From positions 620,001-684,000 of the forward strand of contig NZ_JYNO01000001.1 of assembly GCF_000934745.1 (NCBI RefSeq): a stretch of 64,000 nucleotides of DNA, given 5' to 3'. The stretch comes from Desulfonatronum thioautotrophicum (GTDB lineage Bacteria; Desulfobacterota; Desulfovibrionia; Desulfovibrionales; Desulfonatronaceae). A program made the position numbers and the translations under genes. The first letter of the stretch is position 1. Every line of letters begins with the position of its first letter. The notes beneath the pieces are model-generated. The model was not told the DNA's origin. It searched no databases and saw only the letters and a program-made list of their open reading frames with translations. Shown here piece by piece: positions 9,364 to 18,167 of this stretch.

Positions 9364-10479
9364 TCACGGACGAATGAGCATTGCGTCCCCGTATGAAAAA
9401 AAACGAAACCCCTCGGCCACGGCCCTTCGGTAGGCGGCCAAAATTCGTTCCCGACCGGCAAAGGCGCTGACCAATACCAGTAAGCTTGACTTCGGAAGAT
9501 GGAAGTTGGTGATCAACCTGTCCACGACCTGAAACGTGAATCCCGGGTAGATGTACGTATCCAACCAGCCCTCAAACGGTTCTACTCCGCCCAGAATGGC
9601 GGCGACGCCCTCCAGGGTGCGCATGCTCGTGGTTCCCACGGCGACTATCGCCCGGCCTTCGTGCTTTGCCCGTCGGACCGCATCTGCAGTGCTTTGGGTG
9701 AGCTTCACATATTCGCCGTGCATCCGGTGGTCACGGATATCGTCGCTCCGGATTGGGCTGAACGTACCGTACCCGACATAAAGCGTCACTTCGGCCCATT
9801 CATGTCCGGCCTGAATAAGCTTATCGCGCAACGGCGAGGTGAAATGCAGACCGGCTGTCGGAGCAGCGATGGAACCGGGCTCCTGTTCATCGGCGTACAC
9901 GGTTTGGTATCGTTCCTGGTCTTCTTGGTTCGATGGGCGGCGAATATAGGGGGGGAGGGGGATTTCCCCGGAAGCCCGTAAAATCTGTTCCAGGGACAAT
10001 TCGGACGGCCAGCTTAATTCCACTTTCGTTTGCCCGAATGCACCTTTTTCCAGAACTTTTGCCTGGATCTCGCTGAATTGAAATACTTTTTCGATCTTGG
10101 CCTTTTTGGCTGGACGAAGCAACACGTCTCCCGTCACGAATGATTTTCTTTTCTCGGTGCGTTGGGCGCGACGTAAAAGATTGAGCGGCGTCAACAGGAG
10201 CATTTCCACGCTGCCACCATGCTCTCCAACTGTCCGAAGCCGCCCCGGCACCACGCAGGAATTGTTGACCACGATCAGTGAGCGTCGCGGAAGGTGGCCC
10301 AGGATATCTTCGAACACACCAACCTCCGGCGACTCATCACCCTTTCCCATGATCAAAAGGCGCGACCCCTCGCGGGTTTGTGATGGTTTTTGCGCGATCA
10401 ACGACTCCGGTAGGTGGTAGTCGTATGTATCGAGGTAAAACTTTGACGGGATGTCTTTCGATTTCGTTCCAGGAGGCAT
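9364..10479 (-). CDS. queA: tRNA preQ1(34) S-adenosylmethionine ribosyltransferase-isomerase
   Basis: Transfers and isomerises the ribose of SAM onto preQ1 in tRNA to make epoxyqueuosine. Start set at the ATG at 10479, giving 371 aa beginning 'MPPGTKSKDIPSKFYLDTYD', since QueA proteins begin close to 'YDYHLPESLIAQKP'. An extension to 10593 adds 38 residues with no family character. Conserved segments: 'VVNNSCVVPGRL', 'TVYADEQEPGSIAAPTAGLH', 'HMHGEY'-like 'DHRMHGEYVKL', 'VGTTSMRTLE' and 'TNFHLPKSSLLVLVSAFAG'. An insertion of charged residues around 120-170 makes it slightly longer than E. coli QueA. Divergent from the lipoprotein gene at 10725. Confidence 0.95.
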   Translation of the reverse strand: MPPGTKSKDIPSKFYLDTYDYHLPESLIAQKPSQTREGSRLLIMGKGDESPEVGVFEDILGHLPRRSLIVVNNSCVVPGRLRTVGEHGGSVEMLLLTPLNLLRRAQRTEKRKSFVTGDVLLRPAKKAKIEKVFQFSEIQAKVLEKGAFGQTKVELSWPSELSLEQILRASGEIPLPPYIRRPSNQEDQERYQTVYADEQEPGSIAAPTAGLHFTSPLRDKLIQAGHEWAEVTLYVGYGTFSPIRSDDIRDHRMHGEYVKLTQSTADAVRRAKHEGRAIVAVGTTSMRTLEGVAAILGGVEPFEGWLDTYIYPGFTFQVVDRLITNFHLPKSSLLVLVSAFAGRERILAAYRRAVAEGFRFFSYGDAMLIRP

Positions 10480-10724
10480 TAGCTCTTGAGTCCCAGGTTT
10501 AGTTGGTCTACGATATAAAATAAAAAGTAAGCACCTCTTGTCGCGCACGAAACGCTCCTTGCGCATCGAGCACTTTTGAAACATTGTCGGCAAATATTTT
10601 CGGAAACGCTAATTTTGAAAAAGTCATCGACAACGAGCGCACCCCATGACCTTTTTTGCCGCCAATGCACGCTCCTTTTTAGGCACAGCTACCACGCACT
10701 ATTATCAATTTTAGGGAGACCTCA

Positions 10725-11207
10725 ATGAACACAGCCACCCGAATACTACTTGCCTGCCTCCTGCTGTTTTTCGCTTCCTGTGCTTCCAAGCAACAAGGTG
10801 GGAACGGCAGCACCACTGATCCGACCATCACTCCGTCCGGTCCGGCAAATTATTATTACGATTTTGACGACATCCTCGTACCCCGGGACATGAAACTGGT
10901 CCCGCGCTCTTCTTTCGTCCTGGAAACTCCGGGAGTAAAGGCCGGAATGCTGGTCTTCAAGGGGCGGGTCGACCCGGTTTCTCTAACGACCTTTTTCACC
11001 AATAACATGCTCAAGGACGGTTGGCAGATGAGCAGTTCGTTCCGATATCAGCGAACCATCATGGTTTTCACCAAGTCGGATCGGGACTGCATCATCAATA
11101 TCCTCGACGGCCGCTTTTCCACCCAGATGGAAATTTGGATCGCCCCCAAGGCTACTTCCGGTACACCCACATCGACCATGCGCCAGGAACGCACGCTGAC
11201 CCAATGA
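10725..11207 (+). CDS. Small conserved lipoprotein upstream of coaBC
   Basis: A 160-aa predicted outer-membrane lipoprotein: hydrophobic signal 'ILLACLLLFFASC' with lipobox ending at Cys20, followed by a Gly/Ser/Thr-rich linker. The body contains 'YYDFDDILVPRDMKLVPRSS' and a C-terminal 'DRDCIINILD' segment; I do not recognise a named family. A ribosome site (AGGGAG) lies 7 nt before the ATG, and TATTAT at 10700-10705 could be a -10 box. Its TGA overlaps the ATG of coaBC (ATGA, 11204-11207), so the two are translationally coupled. Confidence 0.85.
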   Translation: MNTATRILLACLLLFFASCASKQQGGNGSTTDPTITPSGPANYYYDFDDILVPRDMKLVPRSSFVLETPGVKAGMLVFKGRVDPVSLTTFFTNNMLKDGWQMSSSFRYQRTIMVFTKSDRDCIINILDGRFSTQMEIWIAPKATSGTPTSTMRQERTLTQ

Positions 11208-12430
11208 TCCACTCTCATACCGATTTCACCGGCTTTTCCGGAAAACGTCTCCAACTGGGCGTTACCGGCAGTGTTTCCGCGTTTCGAGCCGTGGATATCA
11301 TGAGACGATTTCAGCAGGCCGACGTCCAGGTCGGAGTGACCTTGACCGCAGCAGCCCAGGAGTTTGTTAGGCCCTTGCAGTTTCGTTCATTGACTTCGGG
11401 TCCGGTCTATGAAGGACTTTTTGATTCGAATCAAGCCGAATACGCCCACCTTGAACCGGCCCAGAACGCGGACGTCTTTCTGGTCGCCCCGTCCACTGCC
11501 AATACTCTTGCGAAACATGCGAGCGGCATTGGAGACGATCTCCTTAGTTCTCAGTTATTTTCATTCAAAGGCCCCATAATTCATGCACCGGCCATGAATC
11601 CCCGCATTTGGGCTGCTCCTTCCGTGCAGTCCAATATTTCCGTGCTCAAGAAACGAGATTTCCTTGTCATTCCCCCGGAAACGGGACGGATGGCTTGTGG
11701 AGAAACCGGCGAAGGTCGTTTGGCGGAAGTCGAGGAAATATTTCTTTACACCCTTAAAGCTTTTCTCCCTCAAGATCTTGCTGGAAAGCGATTTCTCGTC
11801 AACTTTGGACCGACACGTGAGTACTGGGATCCGGTACGGGTGGTGACAAACGATTCCACTGGAATCATGGGCGCTTCCATCGCCTTGGCCGCCTGGCTTC
11901 ACGGTGCCGAGGTCGTCGTGGTTCGGGGGCCAACGCCGAACCTTTGGCTGCCCCGTTTTTTGCCGACGACGGATGTTACCTCCGCCAGGCAAATGCATCT
12001 AGCCTGTCTTGACCTTGCACCAGGCATGGACATCATTTGCCTGACTGCGGCGGTATCCGATTATCGCCCCGTCACTGTGCAACAGTCCAAGGCGAAAAAG
12101 ACTGTTCTCGGCCACCGCATTACCCTGGATCTTGAGCAAAACCCCGACATCCTCGCAGACATCGGAAGAACGCGCAAGAAATCTCAGTACATCATCGGCT
12201 TTGCGGCTGAGACGGACGACATCCTTCGTCACGCGCAACGCAAGTTGCATGAAAAACACCTCGACCTGATCGTAGCCAATTCCGTGTCCCATCCTGACAG
12301 CGGGTTCGGTACCGCTACAAATCAAGTTCACGTCATCAGCCGTTACGGCCGAACAGAGACCTGGCCGGTCCTGGCGAAAACTGAAGTCGCTCTGCGCGTT
12401 ATTGAATGGTTTCTTGACCATTCCGGCTGA
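11204..12430 (+). CDS. coaBC: Bifunctional phosphopantothenoylcysteine decarboxylase/synthase
   Basis: Makes 4'-phosphopantetheine in coenzyme A synthesis: the C-terminal CoaB domain ligates cysteine to phosphopantothenate, the N-terminal FMN-dependent CoaC domain decarboxylates the product. Start at the ATG overlapping the lipoprotein stop gives 408 aa, normal length. CoaC motifs: 'LGVTGSVSAFRA', 'APAMNPRIW' (the substrate-binding PxMNxxMW motif with Ile for Met) and 'GRMACGETGEGRL'. CoaB motifs: 'GPTREYWDPVRVVTNDSTGIMG', 'LTAAVSDYRP' and 'KAKKTV'. The upstream frame back to 11021 runs through the lipoprotein gene and is not used. Confidence 0.95.
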   Translation: MIHSHTDFTGFSGKRLQLGVTGSVSAFRAVDIMRRFQQADVQVGVTLTAAAQEFVRPLQFRSLTSGPVYEGLFDSNQAEYAHLEPAQNADVFLVAPSTANTLAKHASGIGDDLLSSQLFSFKGPIIHAPAMNPRIWAAPSVQSNISVLKKRDFLVIPPETGRMACGETGEGRLAEVEEIFLYTLKAFLPQDLAGKRFLVNFGPTREYWDPVRVVTNDSTGIMGASIALAAWLHGAEVVVVRGPTPNLWLPRFLPTTDVTSARQMHLACLDLAPGMDIICLTAAVSDYRPVTVQQSKAKKTVLGHRITLDLEQNPDILADIGRTRKKSQYIIGFAAETDDILRHAQRKLHEKHLDLIVANSVSHPDSGFGTATNQVHVISRYGRTETWPVLAKTEVALRVIEWFLDHSG

Positions 12431-12436
12431 TCACCC

Positions 12437-13042
12437 ATGGATGAGCAAACCCGGATTTGGCAAGAAATGGGACTGCGATTCGTGCTCCGGTCGCCCCATC
12501 TCGTTTCTGCCCCTGACGGGAAAATACCAGGCGAGGTGGCACATGCACAGCCTCAACCTTCAACACTGGAGAACTCTGTCCCCGGTTTGACCTATCCTGA
12601 ACCGCTTATGTTTTACAGACGTCGGCTCCACCCGCCCATCGTCGCGATCATCACTTATGCTTCCCTCGACCATGACTTTCGGGGACGGCCCAATCAGGAA
12701 CGTGTTCACTTGATCCATGCTATCATTGACAAAGCCATGCCCTGGAGTTTGGATGACGTGGCTTTTTGGCCGCCGGCCGTGTATTCTGAAGTCTCAACTC
12801 CTGTTGAGGCCATGGTGGCACCTTTTTTTCGCATCGTCGCCGAGCTCAGCCCAAAGTACATTCTCGATTTCGGCGGCTGCACCACCGACTCTTTCGCCCC
12901 CTGTATTCAATTGAGTCAACACGATTCCTTTGACTCTCCGCTAACAAGGCATGTCGTACTCCCGAGCCTTGACGACATGCTTCCCGACAACAAACCAGTC
13001 AAAAAAGCGGCTTGGGACATCATCCGCAGCTTGACCCCTTGA
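12437..13042 (+). CDS. Conserved hypothetical protein after coaBC
   Basis: A 201-aa soluble protein of unknown function starting 7 bp after coaBC, so almost certainly co-transcribed and perhaps coupled. No signal peptide or membrane helix. It has a central 'PIVAIITYASLDHDFRGRPNQ' strand-loop and a C-terminal 'YILDFGGCTTDSFAPCIQLS' region; the layout is loosely reminiscent of nucleotide-binding folds but I would not name one. Coding status is supported by position, frame length and codon use like its neighbours. Confidence 0.75.
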   Translation: MDEQTRIWQEMGLRFVLRSPHLVSAPDGKIPGEVAHAQPQPSTLENSVPGLTYPEPLMFYRRRLHPPIVAIITYASLDHDFRGRPNQERVHLIHAIIDKAMPWSLDDVAFWPPAVYSEVSTPVEAMVAPFFRIVAELSPKYILDFGGCTTDSFAPCIQLSQHDSFDSPLTRHVVLPSLDDMLPDNKPVKKAAWDIIRSLTP

Positions 13043-13103
13043 ACTTGAAAAATTACAGATTACTATTACGTGCCATTGATTATTTTACCTTGCGAGCTCC
13101 CTC

Positions 13104-14423
13104 ATGAGACATGCACTTTTTTTTCAATTGCTTCTGCTTCCGCTTTACTTGTTTCTCTCCAGTCCTGTTTTGGCCAACGAACCCTTTCCCGTCCATGTTT
13201 TGAAAATTCAGGGGTCGATCAACCCTGCGCAACAAGACCTGCTCCAGGAAGCCATGGACCATGCCTTCAAGGAACGGGCGCAATTGTTTGTTTTACAACT
13301 GGATACTCCGGGTGGACTCGGTGAAACCACTCGGAACATGGTCAAACAGATCCTCAATGCACCATTGCCAGTAGCCATCTGGGTGGGTCCCGACGGATCA
13401 CGAGCGGCCTCGGCTGGCGTCTTTCTCGTCGCCGCATCCGCCATTGCCGGAATGAGTCCCAACTCCAATATCGGTTCTGCACGCCCCGTAGGTGTTGGTG
13501 GTGAGGATATTCCCGAGGCCATGGCGGACAAGATCCTCAATGATTTCATTAGCTTGGTTAGAGCTTCAGCTCAGAGCCGCGGGAGAAATGTTGATTGGTA
13601 CGTCAGCGCGGTAAAAGATAGCGCCAATTTGACGGGAACCGAAGCCGCAATGAACCGCGTTGTCGATCTCGTAGCGGTCAGTGTTCCTGACTTTATTGAA
13701 CAAATCGGCATTCGCGGTTTTGAGTGGCAAAACGAACGAATCTATTACAACATCAATGATGTCGCGATCATCGACTTTGAACCAGGTCTCTGGTATTCCA
13801 TTCTATCTTGGATGCTGGACCCCCAAATTGCCTATTTTCTCTTAATGGGTGGGTTGGCTGGCATTTTTTTTGAGTTGACCAACCCAGGCGCGATTTTTCC
13901 CGGCGTACTCGGCGGCCTCTGTCTGCTCCTGGGGTTGTACGCTTTATCCATTCTACCGACCAATGTCGCCGGCCTCCTGCTGATCCTCTTTGGCCTGATG
14001 CTTTTTGGGCTTGAATTGATGATCTCCAGCTTCGGACTCCTTAGTTTGGCTGCCGTGATTTCCATCTTTTTCGGGTCGGTAATTTTGTTTCGGTTCGAAT
14101 ACGGGATTGGAGGAGTCCCTATGCCCAGCATCATCGTAACAACCATAGGTATATCCGCGTTTGTCGGTTTGTGTTTGTATTTGGTCGCGAAAGCCCATCG
14201 CAATAAGCCGTTCATTGGACCACATCAATTGATTGGCCAGACAGCTAAAGTTAAACACTGGTCTAGAGACCACGGTGTTGTCCATCTCCAAGGGGAATCT
14301 TGGACTGCTGTCAGCGACGCACCGTTATCCTTACAACCCGACGACGTCGTCTCTGTTTCCAACGTCGACGGGCTTGTTCTCCACGTTATCCCATCGTCAA
14401 CACACAACATGTCAGGAGGATGA
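13104..14423 (+). CDS. Long-form NfeD membrane protease (ClpP-class)
   Basis: Membrane serine protease of the NfeD1b/NodU class, 439 aa. A signal peptide covers residues 1-24 ('SPVLANEPF'). A ClpP/crotonase-like domain follows (about 30-225), with '[17 protein letters not shown]' and the nucleophile region '[14 protein letters not shown]' plus a Lys in '[12 protein letters not shown]', matching the Ser-Lys dyad of characterised archaeal homologues. Four or so membrane helices span about 230-360, and a C-terminal OB-fold NfeD domain ends the protein. The slipin gene begins 4 bp after the stop, the classic NfeD-stomatin pairing in membrane quality control. Confidence 0.93.
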   Translation: MRHALFFQLLLLPLYLFLSSPVLANEPFPVHVLKIQGSINPAQQDLLQEAMDHAFKERAQLFVLQLDTPGGLGETTRNMVKQILNAPLPVAIWVGPDGSRAASAGVFLVAASAIAGMSPNSNIGSARPVGVGGEDIPEAMADKILNDFISLVRASAQSRGRNVDWYVSAVKDSANLTGTEAAMNRVVDLVAVSVPDFIEQIGIRGFEWQNERIYYNINDVAIIDFEPGLWYSILSWMLDPQIAYFLLMGGLAGIFFELTNPGAIFPGVLGGLCLLLGLYALSILPTNVAGLLLILFGLMLFGLELMISSFGLLSLAAVISIFFGSVILFRFEYGIGGVPMPSIIVTTIGISAFVGLCLYLVAKAHRNKPFIGPHQLIGQTAKVKHWSRDHGVVHLQGESWTAVSDAPLSLQPDDVVSVSNVDGLVLHVIPSSTHNMSGG

Positions 14424-14427
14424 TTTC

Positions 14428-15171
14428 ATGGGTGCTTTTTCTTCTTTTCTCCCGTTACTACTCATTGTCGCGTTTTTTCTTTTCTCCGCAATTCGTATTC
14501 TTAATGAGTATGAACGCGGCGTCATTTTTCGTTTAGGCCGGTATGTCGCGACAAAGGGGCCCGGCTTGATCATTTTGATTCCTCTCTTAGATAAGATGGT
14601 CAAAACGAGTCTGCGTACCGTTGCCATGGACGTTCCTCACCAGGATGTCATCACCAAAGACAACGTAAGTATCAAGGTCAATGCCGTCATCTACTTTCGT
14701 GTCATTGAACCTTCCAAATCCGTTTTGGCCATTGAGGACTTTCTTTTCGCAACCTCCCAGCTTTCCCAAACGACCCTGCGTAGTGTCTGCGGTGCCGTTG
14801 AATTGGACCAAATTCTGTCCCAGCGTGAAGAAGTGAACATGCAAATTCAATCTATTCTTGATGCCCAAACAGATGCCTGGGGCATCAAGGTTTCCGGTGT
14901 TGAACTGAAGCACGTGGACTTGCCTACGGAGATGCAGCGAGCCATGGCCAAACAGGCTGAAGCTGAACGTGAACGTCGCGCAAAAATCATTAATGCTGAG
15001 GGTGAGTACCAGGCAGCCGAAAGGTTAACGCAGGCCGCGGAAATCATCTCGCGCAACCCTGAAGCCCTTTCCTTGCGCTACCTGCAAACCATGCGAGAAA
15101 TGGCAACATCCGGTCAGGCTACCATCCTGCCAATTCCACTCGATTTCTTGCGTTTGAATCGTCCACAATGA
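14428..15171 (+). CDS. SPFH/stomatin family protein (slipin)
   Basis: Stomatin/prohibitin-family membrane scaffold, 248-residue frame including stop (247 aa). Start ATG at 14428 is fixed by an excellent AGGAGG at 14414-14419. One N-terminal membrane helix (residues 5-22), then the SPFH domain from '[21 protein letters not shown]'. The coiled-coil end carries '[20 protein letters not shown]'. Pairs with the NfeD protease directly upstream, whose homologues cleave the stomatin C-terminus. Confidence 0.95.
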   Translation: MGAFSSFLPLLLIVAFFLFSAIRILNEYERGVIFRLGRYVATKGPGLIILIPLLDKMVKTSLRTVAMDVPHQDVITKDNVSIKVNAVIYFRVIEPSKSVLAIEDFLFATSQLSQTTLRSVCGAVELDQILSQREEVNMQIQSILDAQTDAWGIKVSGVELKHVDLPTEMQRAMAKQAEAERERRAKIINAEGEYQAAERLTQAAEIISRNPEALSLRYLQTMREMATSGQATILPIPLDFLRLNRPQ

Positions 15172-15215
15172 CAACAGATTGAGTTGTATAGCTAACCTTA
15201 ACACCATGCTAAGCG

Positions 15216-15512
15216 ATGTCATTTTCAGTTATAAAAAACCAGATGCAGACGCTATTTGGGCGAATGCAACAGGCTGGAGATGCCGGCGAACTTCCTGAAC
15301 TTACGGATATTGCCGCCTTTTTGCACGCAACTGAGCGAATGGCCATGAATGCCGAGGAAGCATGGCATTCAGAAGCAGAAGACTTTTTACATCTGACTCG
15401 GCAACTCCACATGGTTGTTAAAAAAAAATCCCTTCAGGAAGCGATTCTCTTGCTTGATGCTCTGCGTGATGCCCAGGAGTTTTGTCACCGGTCGTTCCAA
15501 TCTGGGCGTTGA
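15216..15512 (+). CDS. Small XXXCH-type protein upstream of parA
   Basis: 98-aa soluble, largely helical protein ending 'LLDALRDAQEFCHRSFQSGR'. The C-terminal Cys-His pair in a short helix resembles the XXXCH domain found in small Desulfovibrio proteins (a look-alike of the CxxCH haem motif lacking the first Cys). This family match is from memory of the motif, not a search. It sits between the slipin gene and parS; its last five codons and stop form the left arm of the 44-bp palindrome that carries parS. Confidence 0.75.
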   Translation: MSFSVIKNQMQTLFGRMQQAGDAGELPELTDIAAFLHATERMAMNAEEAWHSEAEDFLHLTRQLHMVVKKKSLQEAILLLDALRDAQEFCHRSFQSGR

Positions 15513-15542
15513 TGTTTCACGTGAAACATCAACGCCCAGATT
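15499..15542. repeat. 44-bp perfect palindrome centred on parS
   Basis: Positions 15499-15542 read identically on both strands, with 22-nt arms meeting between 15520 and 15521. The central 16 bp are parS. The outer arms (GC-rich, followed by TTTCTGGG) could fold in RNA as a strong hairpin and may end transcription of the small gene upstream. Confidence 0.95.
15513..15528. other. parS: parS centromere-like site
   Basis: TGTTTCACGTGAAACA, an exact match to the bacterial chromosomal parS consensus bound by ParB. It lies 228 bp before parA and about 1.7 kb before parB. Exact parS beside parAB is typical of origin-proximal chromosome. Confidence 0.95.
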
Positions 15543-15663
15543 TCTGGGCTCCGGTTTTGGGCCCACAGGCTGGAGACAGGGTTGAGGTCTGTCCTGGGTC
15601 TGTTTGAGTCTATCAGCAGTTCAAAAATCCTTGCACCAATAGTTCTCGGGCCAATCCGAAAGT

Positions 15664-15699
15664 CTGATTGGTTGACCACCGTGTTGATCAGCCAATCAG
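15664..15699. promoter_or_regulatory. Inverted repeat upstream of parA, candidate operator
   Basis: Arms CTGATTGGTTGA (15664-15675) and TCAGCCAATCAG (15688-15699) match with one mismatch, 12 nt apart, 58 bp before the parA start. An additional CCAATC lies just upstream at about 15652. Placement fits an operator for parAB autoregulation, but no protein is known to bind this sequence. Confidence 0.4.
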
Positions 15700-15756
15700 C
15701 TTCACTTGGTATTAGCCTCGAGAGTACGTTACTGGGCAAAAGTAAGGTGGTAAATT

Positions 15757-16575
15757 GTGGCCGAGGTAATTGTTGTTGCCAATCAGAAAGGCGGAGTCGG
15801 AAAGACGACCACCGCAGTGAACCTTGCTGCCTGCCTTGCCGTGATGGAAAAAAAAACTCTTCTCGTTGACTGCGATCCCCAAGGGAATGCCACCAGTGGG
15901 GTGGGGTGGGACAAGGAGACGCAGCAGAAGAATTTGTATACAGTGTTTTTCTCCAGCAAGGACTTTCACCAAGGCGTTCATTCTACGGACTTTCCATATT
16001 TGTCGCTACTGCCAGCAACATCTGACCTTGTTGGAGCCGAGCTGGAGTTGGTGGATGCGGATGGACGTGAGTTTTTGATGCGTGCCGGTATTCAGAAACT
16101 GCAAGATGCGTTTGACTTCATTATCATTGATTGCCCTCCATCCCTGGGTCTCCTGACCGTTAATGCACTCTGTGCCGCGCGACACTTGCTCATTCCCATG
16201 CAGTGTGAGTTTTACGCCTTGGAAGGGATGGCCCAACTCATGCGGACGTTCGCTCGTGTGCGGCAAAAACTGAATATGGAGTTGGCATTGTTGGGAGTGG
16301 TCCTGACCATGCATGATGCGCGGAGCAACCTGACTAAAGACGTGGAGAGAGAAGTGAACACGCATTTTCCCGGCAAGGTGTTCACGACGACAATTCCACG
16401 AAATGTCCGCTTGTCCGAAGCCCCGAGCCACGGGTTGCCGGTGATCAACTATGACATCAAATCAAAAGGATCTCAGGCCTACCTGAGGTTTGCCGAGGAA
16501 TTTCTGGAACGGCTTGATGCGGAGAGACGCGGCTCGGTAAAGAGAGAGCAGGGAAAAATCACAGCGTCTCGGTAG
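15757..16575 (+). CDS. parA: Chromosome partitioning ATPase ParA
   Basis: ParA/Soj/MinD-superfamily ATPase that drives segregation of ParB-parS complexes, 272 aa. GTG start, with AAGGTGG 7 nt before it. Deviant Walker A 'KGGVGKTTTAVNLA' at residues 11-24, Walker A' 'LLVDCDPQGNATSG' and Walker B 'IIIDCPPSLG' are intact. The C-terminal part 'TIPRNVRLSEAPSHGLPV' is characteristic of chromosomal ParA. An intrinsic terminator follows the stop. Confidence 0.97.
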   Translation: MAEVIVVANQKGGVGKTTTAVNLAACLAVMEKKTLLVDCDPQGNATSGVGWDKETQQKNLYTVFFSSKDFHQGVHSTDFPYLSLLPATSDLVGAELELVDADGREFLMRAGIQKLQDAFDFIIIDCPPSLGLLTVNALCAARHLLIPMQCEFYALEGMAQLMRTFARVRQKLNMELALLGVVLTMHDARSNLTKDVEREVNTHFPGKVFTTTIPRNVRLSEAPSHGLPVINYDIKSKGSQAYLRFAEEFLERLDAERRGSVKREQGKITASR

Positions 16576-16597
16576 CAGGCGAAGTTGAAGAAAATTA

Positions 16598-16645
16598 GAC
16601 CCGACGACCTGGCGAAGTTTGCTGGGGAGTCGGGTCGTATTTTTG
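16598..16645. terminator. Bidirectional terminator between parA and the convergent gene
   Basis: Arms GACCCGAC (16598-16605) and GTCGGGTC (16629-16636) pair perfectly. GTATTTTT follows on the plus strand, serving parA; TAATTTTC follows on the minus strand, serving the leftward gene that ends at 16679. Confidence 0.75.
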
Positions 16646-16678
16646 AGAGGCGAAAGGAATTGTGTTGGCGTGGTCAGC

Positions 16679-17077
16679 CTAGTTGGTGGCTACTGGAGTG
16701 CAGCTGACGTCAATAGTGTCCTTGAAGTGGTTTTTGCGTACCCTGGCTTGGCACTGGCAACACTCGAAGGAGACCAGGCCGCCAAGGTTGGCGGCTTTCA
16801 GTAAAAATTTTCGAGGTGTGTCTGCTTTCCAGTCCTGGGTTTGGTTTTCACACAGCTGGCAATGGACGTCCGTGTCTACGGGGTAAGGAAAGTCCCAGCA
16901 GGAGACGAGCATATCCCAGTCAGCAAGGGGTTCCTTAATCTCTTGAAGTTTTGCCCTGTTCGGAGTCAAGGCTTGTTTCACAGTCGGGTTCAGTTGCTCC
17001 CAGACAGCATTCGGGATAAAGACTCCCAATGGTTTGCCCTGGGCATCAAATGCGTGAATAATCTCAGTTGTTGTCAT
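16679..17077 (-). CDS. Cysteine-rich hypothetical protein inserted between parA and parB
   Basis: 132-aa protein on the opposite strand to parA and parB. Start ATG at 17077 is favoured by AGGAG 6 nt upstream over an ATG at 17104. The N-terminal part ('FDAQGKPLGVFIPNAVWEQL') resembles a small regulator or toxin-antitoxin style fold. The C-terminal half has CxxC pairs ('CQLCENQ', 'CCQCQ'), suggesting a zinc ribbon. Function unknown; it separates the two partition genes, which then each need their own promoter. Confidence 0.75.
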   Translation of the reverse strand: MTTTEIIHAFDAQGKPLGVFIPNAVWEQLNPTVKQALTPNRAKLQEIKEPLADWDMLVSCWDFPYPVDTDVHCQLCENQTQDWKADTPRKFLLKAANLGGLVSFECCQCQARVRKNHFKDTIDVSCTPVATN

Positions 17078-17186
17078 GAGGACTCCTGTTTTTTTAGTGA
17101 TCATGATGGAACATTCGTGCTGTTGAAAGGCAACACGTCAACATTGATTCTCCATGGCGATCTGTCAAGTTGGAAGGAGAAATTTT

Positions 17187-18077
17187 ATGGCAGTACGTGG
17201 ATTAGGAAAGGGGCTCGGAGCTCTGCTGGGTGATACGGAGAAGGCTACGCATCCGCATACACGCGATGCGACCATGGTCCATGTGGACAGTTTGCGGCCG
17301 AATCAATTCCAGCCACGGAAATATTTTTCCTCAGAGTCGTTGGAGGAACTGGCTGCATCCATCAAAGCCCAGGGTGTCTTGCAGCCGATTATTGTTCGTC
17401 CTGGAGGTGAGCAAAGCCAGTACGAACTGGTGGCCGGGGAACGGCGCTGGCGGGCATCCAGGCTCGCTGGTTTGGAGAAGATTCCTGCGATCATCAAGGA
17501 GTTGAGTGATCAGGAAAGTTTGGCTCTGGCCTTGATTGAAAATGTTCAGCGGGAAGACCTTAACGCCCTGGAGCAAGCCCAAGCCCTCAAACAACTTCAA
17601 GTAGAATTTCAAGCCACACAAAACGAACTCGCCGAGCGAACCGGACTCAGCCGACCACATATTGCGAATTTGTTGCGGTTGCTGCAACTCCCGGAGCACA
17701 TCCAACAAGACATCCAGGACAACCTGTATTCAGCAGGACATGGGCGGGTCCTGGCGGGAATATCTGATCAATCCTGCCAGGAACTGCTTCGGGAAAGAAT
17801 ATGTTCTGATGATCTCAGTGTGCGGGAGTGCGAACGACATGCGGCCTATTGGAAAAAACATGGCCGTTTTTCCTTTCAACCGCAGAAGGACAAAACATCC
17901 GTGACACCTGGGAAGTCGGAAGAAATGTTCCTGTATGAGCAGTTGTTGCTGAAAGAAATTGGTCTGCGCAGTGTACGGTTTCGGGGAACTGAGGAAAAAG
18001 GAACCATGACCATGCGCTATGGCTCCAAAGCAGAATTGGATAACTTGCTGGGCAGACTTGGACTGTCAAAGCCATGA
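17187..18077 (+). CDS. parB: Chromosome partitioning protein ParB (CTPase, parS-binding)
   Basis: ParB/Spo0J DNA-binding CTPase, 296 aa. The ATG at 17187 has GGAAGGAGA 7 nt upstream and yields the canonical N-terminus 'GLGKGLGALLGD' that contacts ParA. The CTP-binding box 'VAGERRWRASRLAGLEKIP' (about residues 83-101) and the helix-turn-helix 'ELAERTGLSRPHIANLLRLL' (about 150-169) are present. The C-terminal dimerisation domain ends near 'ELDNLLGRLGLSKP'. Its cognate parS is at 15513-15528. Confidence 0.97.
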   Translation: MAVRGLGKGLGALLGDTEKATHPHTRDATMVHVDSLRPNQFQPRKYFSSESLEELAASIKAQGVLQPIIVRPGGEQSQYELVAGERRWRASRLAGLEKIPAIIKELSDQESLALALIENVQREDLNALEQAQALKQLQVEFQATQNELAERTGLSRPHIANLLRLLQLPEHIQQDIQDNLYSAGHGRVLAGISDQSCQELLRERICSDDLSVRECERHAAYWKKHGRFSFQPQKDKTSVTPGKSEEMFLYEQLLLKEIGLRSVRFRGTEEKGTMTMRYGSKAELDNLLGRLGLSKP

Positions 18078-18167
18078 AGTCGTGCATGCTCTGCGATGAT
18101 TTATCCCAAATGCGAGCGATTCGTCGTAGGCTGTCTCTGGCTGGAATTGGGGTGACTGGTACAGTAC

